Shown here one piece after another: positions 1 through 9,154 of a stretch of DNA of 64,000 nt. The notes below the pieces were generated by a model that made no database searches, was not told the DNA's origin, and was given only the letters and a program-made list of their open reading frames with translations. This DNA is from Blastococcus saxobsidens (GTDB taxonomy: Bacteria > Actinomycetota > Actinomycetes > Mycobacteriales > Geodermatophilaceae): assembly GCF_010682065.1 (NCBI RefSeq), contig NZ_JAAGWG010000023.1:28828-92827 (forward strand), written 5' to 3'. A program made the position numbers and the translations under genes. The stretch's first letter is position 1. Every line of letters starts with the position of its first letter.

Positions 1-1263
1 GATCACGCGCCGGGCGTGCTCCCGGGCCCACTTCTCCGCCGCCAGGACGTCGTCGACGCAGGTGGGGGCACCGAGATCCGGTGCGGCGTCGAGGGTACGC
101 GCGACGAGGTCGACGATCCCTGTGAACGAGAGGCGACCCGCCACGAACGCCGCGACGGCCTCCTCGTTGGTGGCGTTGTACATCGCCGGCACCACGCCAC
201 CGGCCTCCCCGGCCTCCCGCGCCAGCCGCACCGCGGGGAACGCCTCGGAGTCCAGCGGGGCGAACTCCCAGGTGCTGGCCGTCGACCAGTCCAGCGCCGG
301 CTGCACGTCGGGCAGGCGGTCGGGCCAGGCGAGGGCCAGCGCGATCGGCAGCCGCATGTCCGGCGGGCTGGCCTGGGCGATGGTGGCGCCGTCGGCGAAG
401 GTCACCATCGAGTGCACGATCGACTGCGGGTGCACGACGACGTCGATGTCGGCGAACGGGACGCCGAAGAGCAGGTGGGCCTCGATCAGCTCCAGGCCCT
501 TGTTCACCAGCGTGGCCGAGTTGACGGTGATGACCGGGCCCATGTCCCAGGTGGGGTGGGCCATCGCCTGCTCGACGGTGACGGCGGACAGCTCCTCGCG
601 GGTTCGGCCGCGGAACGGACCGCCGCTGGCGGTCAGGACCAGGCGGGCCACCTCGCTCCGGTCACCACCCCGCAGGCACTGGGCGATCGCCGAGTGCTCG
701 GAGTCGACCGGTACCAGCTGGCCGGGCGCGGCGGCGGCGAGGACCAGGTCCCCGCCGGCGATCAGCGACTCCTTGTTGGCCAGCGCCACCGTCCGCCCGG
801 CGGACAGCGCGGCGAGCGTCGGGCCCAGGCCGATCGACCCGGTGATCCCGTTGAGCACCACGTCGGCGGGGCGGGCGGCGAGCTCCTCGGCCGCCCGCGG
901 ACCGGCGAGGATCTCCGGCAGCGCGTACTCCCCCTTGGCCCAGCCGCGCTGGGACGCGGCGGCGTAGAACGCCAGCTGCAGGTCCTGGGCGGCGGTGGCC
1001 CGGGCGACGGCGACGGTGCGCACACCGAGGGAGAGCGCCTGCTCGGCCAGCGTGGCGACGTCCCCACCACCGGCGGCCAGCCCGGTGATCCGGACCCGGC
1101 CCGGGTTCTGGCGAGCGACGGCGACGGCCTGCCGGCCGATCGAGCCGGTGGAGCCGAGGAGGGTGATCTCGCGGGGTTCGCTCGACGCCTCCGCTTCGCT
1201 CCCGCGGGGCGCTCCGCTCCTCACTCGTCCCGCGCTGCGATGCTCACGCCCCTGTTCGCTCAC
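1..1263 (-). CDS. dxr: 1-deoxy-D-xylulose 5-phosphate reductoisomerase (3' end beyond window)
   Basis: Catalyses the NADPH-dependent rearrangement and reduction of DXP to MEP, the committed step of non-mevalonate isoprenoid synthesis, in the cytosol. The reading frame gives a Rossmann start [12 protein letters not shown], then [14 protein letters not shown], and the substrate-binding DSEHSAI and TASGGPFR segments in family order. The C-terminal helix runs off the window at base 1. The start is GTG at 1263, preceded by GGGGAG nine bases upstream; the first 30 or so residues come from a dispersed repeat and are not family-typical. A second GTG at 1224 is possible. It ends the rlmN-side cluster of the conserved actinobacterial block. 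Family call is firm; only the start is uncertain. Confidence 0.95.
   Translation of the reverse strand, partial: MSEQGREHRSAGRVRSGAPRGSEAEASSEPREITLLGSTGSIGRQAVAVARQNPGRVRITGLAAGGGDVATLAEQALSLGVRTVAVARATAAQDLQLAFYAAASQRGWAKGEYALPEILAGPRAAEELAARPADVVLNGITGSIGLGPTLAALSAGRTVALANKESLIAGGDLVLAAAAPGQLVPVDSEHSAIAQCLRGGDRSEVARLVLTASGGPFRGRTREELSAVTVEQAMAHPTWDMGPVITVNSATLVNKGLELIEAHLLFGVPFADIDVVVHPQSIVHSMVTFADGATIAQASPPDMRLPIALALAWPDRLPDVQPALDWSTASTWEFAPLDSEAFPAVRLAREAGEAGGVVPAMYNATNEEAVAAFVAGRLSFTGIVDLVARTLDAAPDLGAPTCVDDVLAAEKWAREHARRVI
1190..1250. repeat. Dispersed repeat copy inside the dxr leader
   Basis: A stretch containing GCTCCGCTCCTCACTCG and GCTGCGATGCTCACG resembles the copies at 16597-16649 and 63936-64000, which read GGTCCGCTCCTCGCTCG and GCTGCGATGCTCCCGC. 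Here it is translated as the non-conserved N-terminus of Dxr. Similarity was judged by eye; the borders are approximate. Confidence 0.6.
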
Positions 1264-1339
1264 ACCCGCATACTCCCCGACCCGCCGTGCACACCCACCT
1301 CGGAGGGTGCGGCGACCCCACGCCTGCCAGAATGGCGGG

Positions 1340-1642
1340 GTGACCGAGGCATTCCACTCCCCGTCGACCCAGCGGGTCAACCAGCCCGGACGAGAAGAGG
1401 GCATCGTCCGCGCCGGCTCCCACCCCGTCGAGCACGAGAGCCCGCAGGACTGGGGCTGGCACGGCGAGACCGGCAAGTGGGGCCAGATCGGCGGCTGGCT
1501 CGCCACGATCGTGATCCTGACCTACCTGATCGGCAACCACGAGGGCCGCGTCGAGGACCTCTGGCTCTACGCCATCGCCGGCATCATGGCCCTCATCCTG
1601 ATCTGGGACCTGCGCCGCAAGAAGACCGCCTGGCGTCGCTGA
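1340..1642 (+). CDS. DUF2631 family small membrane protein
   Basis: A 100-residue protein of the actinobacterial DUF2631 family; its function is unknown. A hydrophilic N-terminus (about residues 1-45, with the tract [21 protein letters not shown]) is followed by two predicted membrane helices near residues 49-65 and 74-89 and a basic tail RRKKTAWRR, so the tail is probably cytoplasmic. The start is GTG at 1340, because the conserved part begins there and the upstream extension has no family likeness. It is divergent from dxr and followed by a strong hairpin. Confidence 0.8.
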   Translation: MTEAFHSPSTQRVNQPGREEGIVRAGSHPVEHESPQDWGWHGETGKWGQIGGWLATIVILTYLIGNHEGRVEDLWLYAIAGIMALILIWDLRRKKTAWRR

Positions 1643-1656
1643 CGCCAGGCGGTAGC

Positions 1657-1697
1657 GACGGCGGCCGGGTTCCCTGCGCGGGAGCCCGGCCGCCGTC
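1657..1697 (+). terminator. Hairpin terminator after the DUF2631 gene
   Basis: Perfect 13-base arms GACGGCGGCCGGG (1657-1669) and CCCGGCCGCCGTC (1685-1697) with a 15-base loop, starting 14 bases after the stop codon. There is no U-tract, as is common in high-GC actinobacteria. From here to 1932 I see only the presumed promoter region of the next gene. Confidence 0.7.
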
Positions 1698-1932
1698 GTC
1701 TGTCGGCACCGGAGGACCGAGGACCCTGCTGCCGGCAGGACGACGTGGACCGTCGGCACGTGCGCCGGATGGCGGCTACGGACGGAACGGGCGCTGACTT
1801 CGTCAACTTCTGGCCGGAAAGCTCTCGAACCATGGCGTGTCCTGCCCGTTTCTCGATCGCACAGCGGGCGCCGCTTGTCGGTAGACATTGCCTATCCGGT
1901 CGCGCACCGGTCCCGATGAACCGGAGCGTCCG

Positions 1933-2823
1933 ATGTCCCGCTCGTCCCTCGCCCGCGTCGCCGCCGCGTCCGGGCTGACCCTCGGCCTGGCTCTGGCGAG
2001 CGCAACGCTCGCGCCGGCCGCCCACGCCGCGCCCGCCCCTGCCGCACCCTCGGCGGCTCCGGTCGTCACTCCTGCCTCCGTGGCCGCGGGTCCGGCCACC
2101 ACCGTCACCATCACGGGGACCGGCTGCACCATCTCCGGCTCCACCGTCCCCACCACCGCATCCGCCGGCGTGAGCTTCGGGGAGATGGGCAACGGTGGCC
2201 AGGTCCAGGCCAACACCGACGGCACCTGGTCGATCAACGTCAAGCTCCCGGCCGACCTGCCCGCGGGCAGCTACCCGGTCATGGCGAAGTGCCTCACCTA
2301 CTACGGCACCGACCTCTTCACCTACGCCGCGCAGTCCGTGACCGTCACCGCCCCGGCCGCGCCCGTCAAGACCGCGACCGTGACCAAGGACGCCAAGGGC
2401 GTCGTCACCGTCACCGCCGAGCCCGGCCAGTCGCTCACACCGCAGGGCCCCGTCAAGGTCGGTCAGCGCCTCGCCCTCCGCCTCACCGGGTACACCCCCG
2501 GGGAGACCGCCAAGCTCGTGCTCCACTCGACGCCGCGGGACATGGGGACCCGCACGGCCGGTGCCGACGGCGTCCTCGTCACCGACTTCGTCGCCCCGGC
2601 CGGCACCCCGGCCGGTGAGCACACGCTGAAGGTCACCAGCGCCGACGGCACCGTGCGGAGCTACCCCGTCACCATCTCGGCGGAGAAGCTCACCGCCGCC
2701 GAGCTGGCGGCCACCGGCGCGGACGTCACCGTCCCGCTGGTCGGCGGCATCGCGCTCGTCCTGGTCGGCGCCGGCGTCACCTACGTCGCACGCCGTCGCC
2801 CGACGGGGGCTGCGCAGGCCTGA
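1933..2823 (+). CDS. Secreted LAATG-anchored cell-surface protein
   Basis: A 296-residue exported protein. Residues 1-35 form a signal peptide (basic start MSRSSLAR, hydrophobic core, AHA cleavage region). The body is rich in Ala, Thr and Val, with bacterial-Ig-like beta repeats around residues 50-125 and 160-245. At residues 258-262 lies LAATG, followed by a hydrophobic helix and the charged tail ARRRP. This is the LAxTG-type signal recognised by actinobacterial class E sortases, implying covalent cell-wall attachment. ATG at 1933 was chosen because it opens the signal peptide and has CCGGAG seven bases upstream. No sortase lies in the window. It precedes an LCP protein by two bases, so the two are likely co-transcribed. 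Confidence 0.8.
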   Translation: MSRSSLARVAAASGLTLGLALASATLAPAAHAAPAPAAPSAAPVVTPASVAAGPATTVTITGTGCTISGSTVPTTASAGVSFGEMGNGGQVQANTDGTWSINVKLPADLPAGSYPVMAKCLTYYGTDLFTYAAQSVTVTAPAAPVKTATVTKDAKGVVTVTAEPGQSLTPQGPVKVGQRLALRLTGYTPGETAKLVLHSTPRDMGTRTAGADGVLVTDFVAPAGTPAGEHTLKVTSADGTVRSYPVTISAEKLTAAELAATGADVTVPLVGGIALVLVGAGVTYVARRRPTGAAQA

Positions 2824-2825
2824 GC

Positions 2826-3803
2826 ATGACCACGTCCGCCACGGGCGCCGACCGGGACTGTCCCGGTCGGCGTCCGTGGCGTCCGCGTCTGCGGCCGACC
2901 CGGCTCCGGCTCGCGCTGGCCGCCGTCGTCGTCCTCGCACTGGTGTGTGCCGACGCCGCGCTGCTGCAGAGCCGGATGGATCGGCTCGACGTGACGCTGA
3001 CCGCCGGCGAGGGCACCACGTGGGTGCTGGTCGGCACCGATTCCCGGGCGGCCCTCCCTGCCGGGGCGCCGGCATCTGAGTTCGGCACCGCCGACGACGT
3101 CCCCGGCACCCGAGCCGACGTGGTCCTGGTCATCCACGAGTCGACGGAAGGCACGACCGCGTTCTCCGTGCCGCGTGACCTCCTGGTGCCCGAGGGGCCA
3201 CTCCCCCCGAGGCTGGCCGTGACCTGGCTCGACGGTCCGCAGGCCACCGTGGACGCGCTGTGCACCGTCGGTATCCCGACCGACCACCTCGTCGCCGTCG
3301 ACCTGGCGGGGTTCGCCGCCACGGTGGACGCCGCCGGCGGCGTCGAGATCGAGATCGCCGAGCCGGTCCGGGACCCCGCCGCCGGACTGGAGCTGCGCAC
3401 GACGGGGCGCCAGCGCATCGACGGACGGACGACACTCGCCGTGGTCCGGTCGCGCCATCCCGAGCACCTGGTCGACGGGATCTGGGTGCCGGCTCCAGTC
3501 GACCCGGACGGACGGGCCACGGCCGCCGGCACGGTCGTGCGGGCCCTGGCCGACGCTGCAGGGCAGCTGACGACCCGCCCTTGGCGGCTGCAGTACCTCG
3601 CGTGGGCCGGGTCCGGCGCCCTCACGGTGGACGACGGCACATCCCTGGCCGAGCTGTCCGCCCTCGCGAGCTCCGGCATCCCGGAGGTCCAGGTGCTGCC
3701 GACCGGCTTCGAGGGCGGAGACGGCCTGGTCCGGCCGGTGACGGCGGAGACCACCGAGGCGCTCGCGGCCGCGGGCATGTCGTGCGACGGCCGGGTCAGC
3801 TGA
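2826..3803 (+). CDS. LytR-CpsA-Psr (LCP) family protein, divergent
   Basis: A 325-residue membrane-anchored protein. A basic, Pro/Arg-rich N-terminus and one transmembrane helix (about residues 28-48) precede an extracytoplasmic LCP-like domain. Recognisable LCP signatures are LVGTDSRA, the alternation RADVVLVIHE, SVPRDLLVP, and the late VRSRHPEH arginine segment. LCP enzymes transfer glycopolymers from lipid carriers to peptidoglycan. This one is short, and several segments between the motifs are missing compared with the LytR-like protein at 51416. The start lies two bases after the preceding sortase-substrate gene, suggesting translational coupling and a joint envelope role. The 3' end overlaps the convergent VIT1-family gene by eight bases. 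Confidence 0.75.
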   Translation: MTTSATGADRDCPGRRPWRPRLRPTRLRLALAAVVVLALVCADAALLQSRMDRLDVTLTAGEGTTWVLVGTDSRAALPAGAPASEFGTADDVPGTRADVVLVIHESTEGTTAFSVPRDLLVPEGPLPPRLAVTWLDGPQATVDALCTVGIPTDHLVAVDLAGFAATVDAAGGVEIEIAEPVRDPAAGLELRTTGRQRIDGRTTLAVVRSRHPEHLVDGIWVPAPVDPDGRATAAGTVVRALADAAGQLTTRPWRLQYLAWAGSGALTVDDGTSLAELSALASSGIPEVQVLPTGFEGGDGLVRPVTAETTEALAAAGMSCDGRVS

Positions 3804-4527
3804 CCGCGACGCCGATTGCCGAGCCGATCAGGTAGGTGATCCCGGCCGCGGCGGCCCCGAAGACCAGTTGCCGCAGGCCGGCGAACCACCAGGGCCGCGG
3901 CGTGAACCGGGAGGAGATCGCGCCGGCGGTCAGCAGACCGAGGCCGCCGCACAGCAACGCCACCCACAGCAGGGAGACGCCGAGGAGGTACGGCAGCAGC
4001 GGCAGCAGCGCGCCGGTGCCGAAGGTCAGGAACGACGAGACGGCGGCGACCGTCGGGGACGGCCGGTCCTCGGGGCTGACGCCGAGCTCGGCGAGCACGT
4101 GCAGGCGCAACGCCGTCTCCGGGTCGCGGGAGAGCTGGACCGCGACCTGCCGGGCCAGCCGGTCGTCGACGCCGCGGACCCGCAGCATCTCGGTGAGCTC
4201 GGCCAGCTCCCCCTCGGGGTTGCGCTCGAGCTCCCGGCGCTCCTTCTCGACCTCGAGGTCGAGCTGCTCGTTCTGGGTCTTCACCGAGGTGTACTCACCC
4301 AGCGCCATGGACACCGCACCGGCCACGAGGCTCGCGACGCCGGCCAGCACGATGCCCCGGGGCGCCGCTCCCCCGCCGCCGACGCCCGCGACCAGGGCGG
4401 TGTTCGTGACCAGCCCGTCCATGGCGCCGAAGACAGCTGCCCGCAGCCAGCCGCCGGAGACGTCGGCGTGGCTGTGCTCGTGCGCCTCGGCCGCAGCGGG
4501 TGGCGGGAGCGGGGCGCCGGCGGTCAC
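3796..4527 (-). CDS. VIT1/CCC1 family transporter
   Basis: A 243-residue membrane protein resembling the VIT1/CCC1 family, whose eukaryotic members move Fe2+ or Mn2+. The sequence shows [17 protein letters not shown] (helix 1), a Gly/Ala helix, the [15 protein letters not shown] segment, and a long acidic/basic cytosolic stretch rich in Glu (about residues 70-140) that in VIT1 binds metal. Three or four C-terminal helices follow. GTG at 4527 overlaps the rlmN stop by four bases (GTGA), so this gene is translationally coupled to rlmN. The substrate cannot be told from sequence. Confidence 0.8.
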   Translation of the reverse strand: MTAGAPLPPPAAAEAHEHSHADVSGGWLRAAVFGAMDGLVTNTALVAGVGGGGAAPRGIVLAGVASLVAGAVSMALGEYTSVKTQNEQLDLEVEKERRELERNPEGELAELTEMLRVRGVDDRLARQVAVQLSRDPETALRLHVLAELGVSPEDRPSPTVAAVSSFLTFGTGALLPLLPYLLGVSLLWVALLCGGLGLLTAGAISSRFTPRPWWFAGLRQLVFGAAAAGITYLIGSAIGVAVS

Positions 4528-5711
4528 GCCTGGTCCGCCTCGGCACCCAGCGGCACCGGCGGCTCGACCGGCTCGACCGACGGAGAGGCGAGCGCGACAC
4601 TCGGCACGCCCTCGACCTGGTCGGCGGCGGCCAGCTGCCCGCAGGCGCCGTCGATGTCCTGGCCGCGGGTGTCGCGGACCGTCGTCGGCACGCCGGCGGC
4701 GCGCAGCCGGGCGACGAACTCCCGCTGGGCCGGCAGCGGGCTGGCGTCCCACTGGCTGCCGGGCGTGGGGTTGAGCGGGATCAGGTTGACGTGCGCGAGC
4801 CGCCCGGCGAGGAGCTTGCCGAGGAGGTCGGCGCGGAAGGGCTGGTCGTTGACGTCGCGGATGAGCGCGTACTCGATGGAGTAGCGGCGGCCGGTCCTCC
4901 GCGCGTAGGCGTCGGCGGCGTCGACCACCTCACCCACGTTCCAGCGGGTGTTGATCGGCACGAGGGTGTCGCGCAGCTCGTCGTCCGGCGCGTGCAGGCT
5001 GACGGCGAGGGTGACGTTGCGACCCTCCTCGGTGAGCTTCCGGATCGCGGGCACCAGCCCGACGGTGGAGACGGTCACGGAGCGCTGCGACAGCCCGAGC
5101 CCGTGCGGGGCGGGGGTGAGCAGCGCGTCGAGCGTCTTGCGCACCCGCGCGTAGTTGGCCAGCGGCTCGCCCATGCCCATGAACACGACGTTGGACAGCC
5201 GTCCCGGGCCGCCGTCGAGCTCGCCGTTGGCCATGGCCGCCGACGCCGCGACCGCCTGGCCGATGATCTCGGCGGCGGAGAGGTTCCGCGTCAGGCCCTG
5301 CTGGCCGGTGGCGCAGAACGGGCAGGCCATCCCGCAGCCGGCCTGGCTGGAGATGCAGACGGTGGCACGGTCCGGGTAGCGCATGAGCACGCTCTCGACC
5401 AGCGCGCCGTCGTGCAGCCGCCAGAGGGTCTTGCGGGTCCGGCCGTCGTCAGCGGTCTGGTGGCGGACGACGGTGAGCAGCCCCGGCAGCAGCGCCTCGG
5501 TCAGCGTCTCGCGAACCGCGGCCGGCAGGTCGGTCATCTGCTCCGGATCGGTGACCCCGCGGTAGAAGTGCCGGGCCAGCTGGTCGGCCCGGAAGGCCGG
5601 CTGGCCGAGCTCGGACACGGCTGCGCGGGCCTCCTCGCGGGTGAGGTCGGCGAGGTGGCGGGGCGGCTTGCCGCGGCGGGGGGCGTCGAAGACCAGGGGC
5701 AGGGCAGTCAT
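4524..5711 (-). CDS. rlmN: Dual-specificity 23S rRNA/tRNA adenine-C2 methyltransferase RlmN
   Basis: A radical-SAM enzyme that methylates C2 of A2503 in 23S rRNA and A37 of some tRNAs. The 395-residue protein has the CxxxCxxC iron-sulphur motif (C126, C130, C133), the SAM-binding GMGEPL segment, and the methyl-carrying cysteine in GACGQL near residue 357. A Pro/Glu-rich tail of about 30 residues follows and is not conserved. ATG at 5711 is preceded by GGAGGG. In the conserved block rlmN follows cdsA-frr-pyrH; here several unrelated genes (5.8-10.3 kb) separate it from cdsA. Confidence 0.95.
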   Translation of the reverse strand: MTALPLVFDAPRRGKPPRHLADLTREEARAAVSELGQPAFRADQLARHFYRGVTDPEQMTDLPAAVRETLTEALLPGLLTVVRHQTADDGRTRKTLWRLHDGALVESVLMRYPDRATVCISSQAGCGMACPFCATGQQGLTRNLSAAEIIGQAVAASAAMANGELDGGPGRLSNVVFMGMGEPLANYARVRKTLDALLTPAPHGLGLSQRSVTVSTVGLVPAIRKLTEEGRNVTLAVSLHAPDDELRDTLVPINTRWNVGEVVDAADAYARRTGRRYSIEYALIRDVNDQPFRADLLGKLLAGRLAHVNLIPLNPTPGSQWDASPLPAQREFVARLRAAGVPTTVRDTRGQDIDGACGQLAAADQVEGVPSVALASPSVEPVEPPVPLGAEADQA

Positions 5712-5803
5712 GGCGCCCTCCATCGTCCCACTCCCCCGCCTCCCGCGGCCGGTCCGGAGACCCATCTCACCCGGCCGGACCGGACCCCTGGCATCGTCGG
5801 GGC

Positions 5804-6577
5804 ATGAGCCGGCTCGCCGACGTCGACCTGTCCGCCACCCTGTCCAAGAAGGACGGCAAGAAGCAGCTGCAGGAGGCGCAGGAGCGGCTGGTCCACCTAC
5901 GGCTGCTGCTGGGCGGCCAGATCGGCCCCGGCGACCTCGGCCCGCCGCTGCTGGTGCTGTTCGAGGGCTGGGACGCGTCGGGCAAGGGCGGGGCCATCCA
6001 GCGGCTGGTCGGCGAGCTCGACCCGCGGCACGTGCGGGTGGCCCAGTTCGCCGCACCCACCCGGGACGAGAAGCGGCACCACTTCCTGTGGCGGTTCTGG
6101 CCGGTGCTGCCCGGCTGGGGAGGCATGGCCGTGCTCGACCGCACCTGGTACGGCCGGGTGCTGGTCGAGCGGGTGGAGGGCTTCGCTCCCGAGGAGGCCT
6201 GGCGCCGCGCCTACGGCGAGATCGTCGACCTGGAGACCTCGCTGGCCGCCGAGGGCACGATCCTGGTGAAGTTCTGGCTGCACGTCTCCGCCGAGGAGCA
6301 GCTGCGCCGGTTCGAGAGCCGGCGGGCCGACCCGTACAAGGCGTGGAAGCTCACCGACGAGGACTGGCGCAACCGGGAGAAGCGGGGCGCCTACGAGGCC
6401 GCGGTCGAGGAGATGCTGGAGTGCACGGACACCGAGGTGGCGCCCTGGCACGTGGTCGCCGGGGACGACAAGCGGTGGGCGCGGGTCTCCGTCGTCCGCA
6501 CGGTGTGCGAGGCGATCGAGTCGGCGCTGCACGCCCGCGGCATCGACCCGGACCCGCCGCTCGGGGACGACCGATGA
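5804..6577 (+). CDS. ppk2: Polyphosphate kinase 2 family protein
   Basis: Transfers phosphate between polyphosphate and nucleotides. The 257-residue protein has the PPK2 Walker [10 protein letters not shown] (residues 55-63), the following lid region RHHFLWRFW, the Walker B LDRTWYGR (D112), and a late [13 protein letters not shown] substrate segment. The length fits a single-domain PPK2. Whether it phosphorylates AMP, ADP or both cannot be decided here. It is divergent from rlmN, with only 92 bases between starts, so the two promoters must be close together. Confidence 0.9.
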   Translation: MSRLADVDLSATLSKKDGKKQLQEAQERLVHLRLLLGGQIGPGDLGPPLLVLFEGWDASGKGGAIQRLVGELDPRHVRVAQFAAPTRDEKRHHFLWRFWPVLPGWGGMAVLDRTWYGRVLVERVEGFAPEEAWRRAYGEIVDLETSLAAEGTILVKFWLHVSAEEQLRRFESRRADPYKAWKLTDEDWRNREKRGAYEAAVEEMLECTDTEVAPWHVVAGDDKRWARVSVVRTVCEAIESALHARGIDPDPPLGDDR

Positions 6578-6637
6578 GTTCCGGGCGGCCGGCCGGTCTC
6601 TAGCGGCAAGGAACCCACGAGCCACCAGGAGCGCACC

Positions 6638-7507
6638 ATGACCGCCGTGCTGTCCACCGACACCCTCGACGTGCCGGGCGCCGCCCTCGCCTACGACGTC
6701 CGCGGGCCGCTGCCGACGGCGGACGGGCGGCCGGTGTTGCTGATGGTCGGCCAGCCGATGGACGCCGGCGGGTTCGGCACCCTGGCCGGGCTCTTCGCCG
6801 ACCGCACCGTCGTCACCTACGACCCGCGCGGGCTCGCGCGCAGCGAGCGCAGCGACGGCCGGACCGACCACGACCCGGTGCAGCAGGCCGACGACCTGCA
6901 CCGGCTCGTCGAGGCCCTGGGGGCCGGGCCGGTGGACCTGTTCGCGAGCAGCGGCGGGGCGGTCACGGCGCTGGCGCTGGTGGCCGCGCACCCCGGGGAC
7001 GTGCGCACGCTCGTGGCGCACGAGCCCCCGATGCTGGGTGTGCTCCCCGACGCGGAGCAGGCCTTCGCCGCGTGGCGCCGGATCCGCGCGGCCTACGACG
7101 AGCGGGGCTGGGGCGCCGGCATGGCCGGGTTCGTCGCACTGACCTCGGTGCAGGGCGAGTTCACCGGCACCTTCGACCTCCCCGACCCCGCCGCGTTCGG
7201 CTTCCCGGCCGAGGACGACGGCACCCGCGCCGACCCGCTCCTCTCCGGCGCCTCCGACCCGGTGGTGGCCCACCGGCCCGACGTCGAGGCGCTCCGCGCC
7301 GCCCCGACGCGGGTGGTCGTGGCCGCCGGGGTCGAGTCGCAGGGCACGCTCACCTGGCGGACGTCCGCCGCGACCGCCGAGCTGCTGGGGCAGGAGCTCG
7401 CGGTCTTCCCCAGCCACCACGGCGGCTTCCTGGGCGGCGAGCACGGGTACGCCGGCCAGCCGGAGGCGTTCGCGGCACGGCTGCGCGAGGTGCTCGGGGA
7501 CGCCTAG
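6638..7507 (+). CDS. Alpha/beta-hydrolase
   Basis: A 289-residue cytosolic alpha/beta-hydrolase fold protein. The likely nucleophile is S105 in ASSGG (a GxSxG variant with Ala first), preceded by TYDPRGLARSE. The catalytic His is probably in FPSHHGGFLGG near residue 258. No signal peptide. The substrate is unknown. Its stop codon is interlocked with that of the convergent TrmH gene in a shared CTAG at 7504-7507. Confidence 0.8.
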   Translation: MTAVLSTDTLDVPGAALAYDVRGPLPTADGRPVLLMVGQPMDAGGFGTLAGLFADRTVVTYDPRGLARSERSDGRTDHDPVQQADDLHRLVEALGAGPVDLFASSGGAVTALALVAAHPGDVRTLVAHEPPMLGVLPDAEQAFAAWRRIRAAYDERGWGAGMAGFVALTSVQGEFTGTFDLPDPAAFGFPAEDDGTRADPLLSGASDPVVAHRPDVEALRAAPTRVVVAAGVESQGTLTWRTSAATAELLGQELAVFPSHHGGFLGGEHGYAGQPEAFAARLREVLGDA

Positions 7508-8154
7508 CGGTTCGCGCCGAGGTCGGCGTGCTGCCGGATCCAGGCGTGCATCGCGATGCCCGCGGCCACGCCCGCGTTGACCGACCGGGTGGAGCCGAAC
7601 TGGGCGATGGAGACGGTCATCGCCGCGCCGGCTCGTGCCTCCGCGGTGAGCCCGGGGCCCTCCTGGCCGAACAGCAGCACGCACCGCTCGGGCAGGTCCG
7701 CCGTCTCGATCGGCACGGCTCCGGGCCCGTTGTCGACGGCCACGACGGTCAGGCCCTCCCGGGCGGCGAAGCCGAGCAGCCCGCCGACGTCGGGGTGGTG
7801 GCGCAGGTGCTGGTAGCGGTCGGTGACCATCGCGCCGCGGCGGTTCCACCGCCGCCGCCCGACCACGTGCACCTCAGCGGCGAGGAACGCGTTGGCGGTG
7901 CGCACGACGGTCCCGATGTTGAGGTCGTGCCCGAAGTTCTCGATCGCGACGTGGAACGGGTGCCGGCGCCGGTCGAGGTCGGCGACGATCGCCTCGACCG
8001 TCCAGTACCGGTAGCCGTCGACGACGTTGCGCCGGTCCCCCTCGGCCAGCAGCTGCCGGTCGTAGCGCTCGTCCTCGGGCCACGGGCCCTCCCACGGGCC
8101 GACGCCGACCGTCGTGCCCCAGTCCGTGGGGCCGGGCAGGGCGTCGTCGGTCAC
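7504..8154 (-). CDS. TrmH/SpoU family RNA 2'-O-methyltransferase
   Basis: A 216-residue SPOUT methyltransferase. SpoU motifs are visible: N and R of GHDLNIGTVVRTANAF (motif 1), LFGQEGPGL (motif 2) and GSTRSVNAGVAAGIAMHAW (motif 3), which form the SAM-binding trefoil knot. The RNA target (tRNA or rRNA) cannot be assigned. GTG at 8154 overlaps the stop of the upstream DUF2332 gene by four bases, which fixes the start and implies coupling. Confidence 0.88.
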   Translation of the reverse strand: MTDDALPGPTDWGTTVGVGPWEGPWPEDERYDRQLLAEGDRRNVVDGYRYWTVEAIVADLDRRRHPFHVAIENFGHDLNIGTVVRTANAFLAAEVHVVGRRRWNRRGAMVTDRYQHLRHHPDVGGLLGFAAREGLTVVAVDNGPGAVPIETADLPERCVLLFGQEGPGLTAEARAGAAMTVSIAQFGSTRSVNAGVAAGIAMHAWIRQHADLGANR

Positions 8155-9137
8155 GCCGGCGATGCTCCCAGCCCGTCGCCGAGCCACTCCAGCCGCCCGC
8201 CGTGCGGTGCGGACCGGGCCAGCGGCCGGCGGTCCAGGGAGACGACGAACTCGTTGCCCCAGCCGTCGGCGGGACGCTCCCCGGTGCCGGGGACCATCCC
8301 GGCCGGCTCCTGCGCCAACCAGCGCACCGGGAGACCGGCGACGGTCTCGGCGAAGCGGGCCCGGACGTCACCCGGGACGTAGGGCAGCACGGCGGTGTGC
8401 AGGACGACGACGGTGCTGCCGGGGGCGGCGAACCCGAGGGCGTCGGGGAGCCGGTCGACCAGGTCCCCGCGCAGCAGCGTGGCCGGCTCGGCGGCCGCCA
8501 CCTGTGCGGCGGCGTCGAGCCGGCGCAGCCGCTCGTCGGCGACCGGGCCGGGCCAGACGAGCGCGCGCAGCCAGGCGCGGTCACCGGGATCGGCGGGGTC
8601 CAGCGGGTTGAGGTCCACACCGATGCGGGCGACCACCTCCGGCACGGCGGCGGGCACCGGCACGGCCCCGGAGGTCTCCACCCGGATGCGGAGGGAGTCC
8701 GACGGTCCGACCTGCACGCCGTCGTAGTCGTAGCCGTACCGGTCGGGGTACAGGCACAGGCCGGCGGAGGCCCCGACCTCGATCAGCGTCAGCGGCCCCT
8801 CCAGCTGGGCCAGCACCGGGAGCAGCGCTCCGCAGCGGGCGGGCTCGTTGGTCTGGGTGGCCCGGGTCAGCATGGTGGCGCGCAGCCGCTCGGCGTCGTC
8901 GGTGATCCGGCGGTCCAGCTCCGCACCGTCGCCCGGGGCGCCGCCGAGGAACTGCAGCGCCCCCAGCAGCAGGTTGGGCTGGCGCTTGCCGGTGGGCAGC
9001 GCGGCGAGGAACTCCAGCACCGTCGGGGAGCCGGCGGCGTGCTCGGCGAGCCGGGCGTACAGGGGCGACGTGGGGCGGGCCTCGTCGACGAAGGCGCGGT
9101 AGCCCTGGGCGATCCGGTCGATGTCCTGCTCCGTCAT
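8151..9137 (-). CDS. DUF2332 family protein
   Basis: A 328-residue member of DUF2332, a family of unknown function with a methyltransferase-like fold signature. It contains the conserved FLAALPTGKRQPNLLLGAL segment, the SAM-site-like IEVGASAGLCLYPDRYGYDYDG, and VVVLHTAVLPYV. ATG at 9137 was preferred because the family alignment begins with EQDIDRIAQGYRAF. It forms a two-gene operon with the TrmH methyltransferase. A role in small-molecule methylation is an inference only. Confidence 0.8.
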   Translation of the reverse strand: MTEQDIDRIAQGYRAFVDEARPTSPLYARLAEHAAGSPTVLEFLAALPTGKRQPNLLLGALQFLGGAPGDGAELDRRITDDAERLRATMLTRATQTNEPARCGALLPVLAQLEGPLTLIEVGASAGLCLYPDRYGYDYDGVQVGPSDSLRIRVETSGAVPVPAAVPEVVARIGVDLNPLDPADPGDRAWLRALVWPGPVADERLRRLDAAAQVAAAEPATLLRGDLVDRLPDALGFAAPGSTVVVLHTAVLPYVPGDVRARFAETVAGLPVRWLAQEPAGMVPGTGERPADGWGNEFVVSLDRRPLARSAPHGGRLEWLGDGLGASPA

Positions 9138-9154
9138 GGGGGCAGGATCGCAGG

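Noticed and set aside
2777..3967. Long antisense frame over the LCP and sortase-substrate genes
   Set aside because: No recognisable domain, and it lies over a clear coding region on the other strand.
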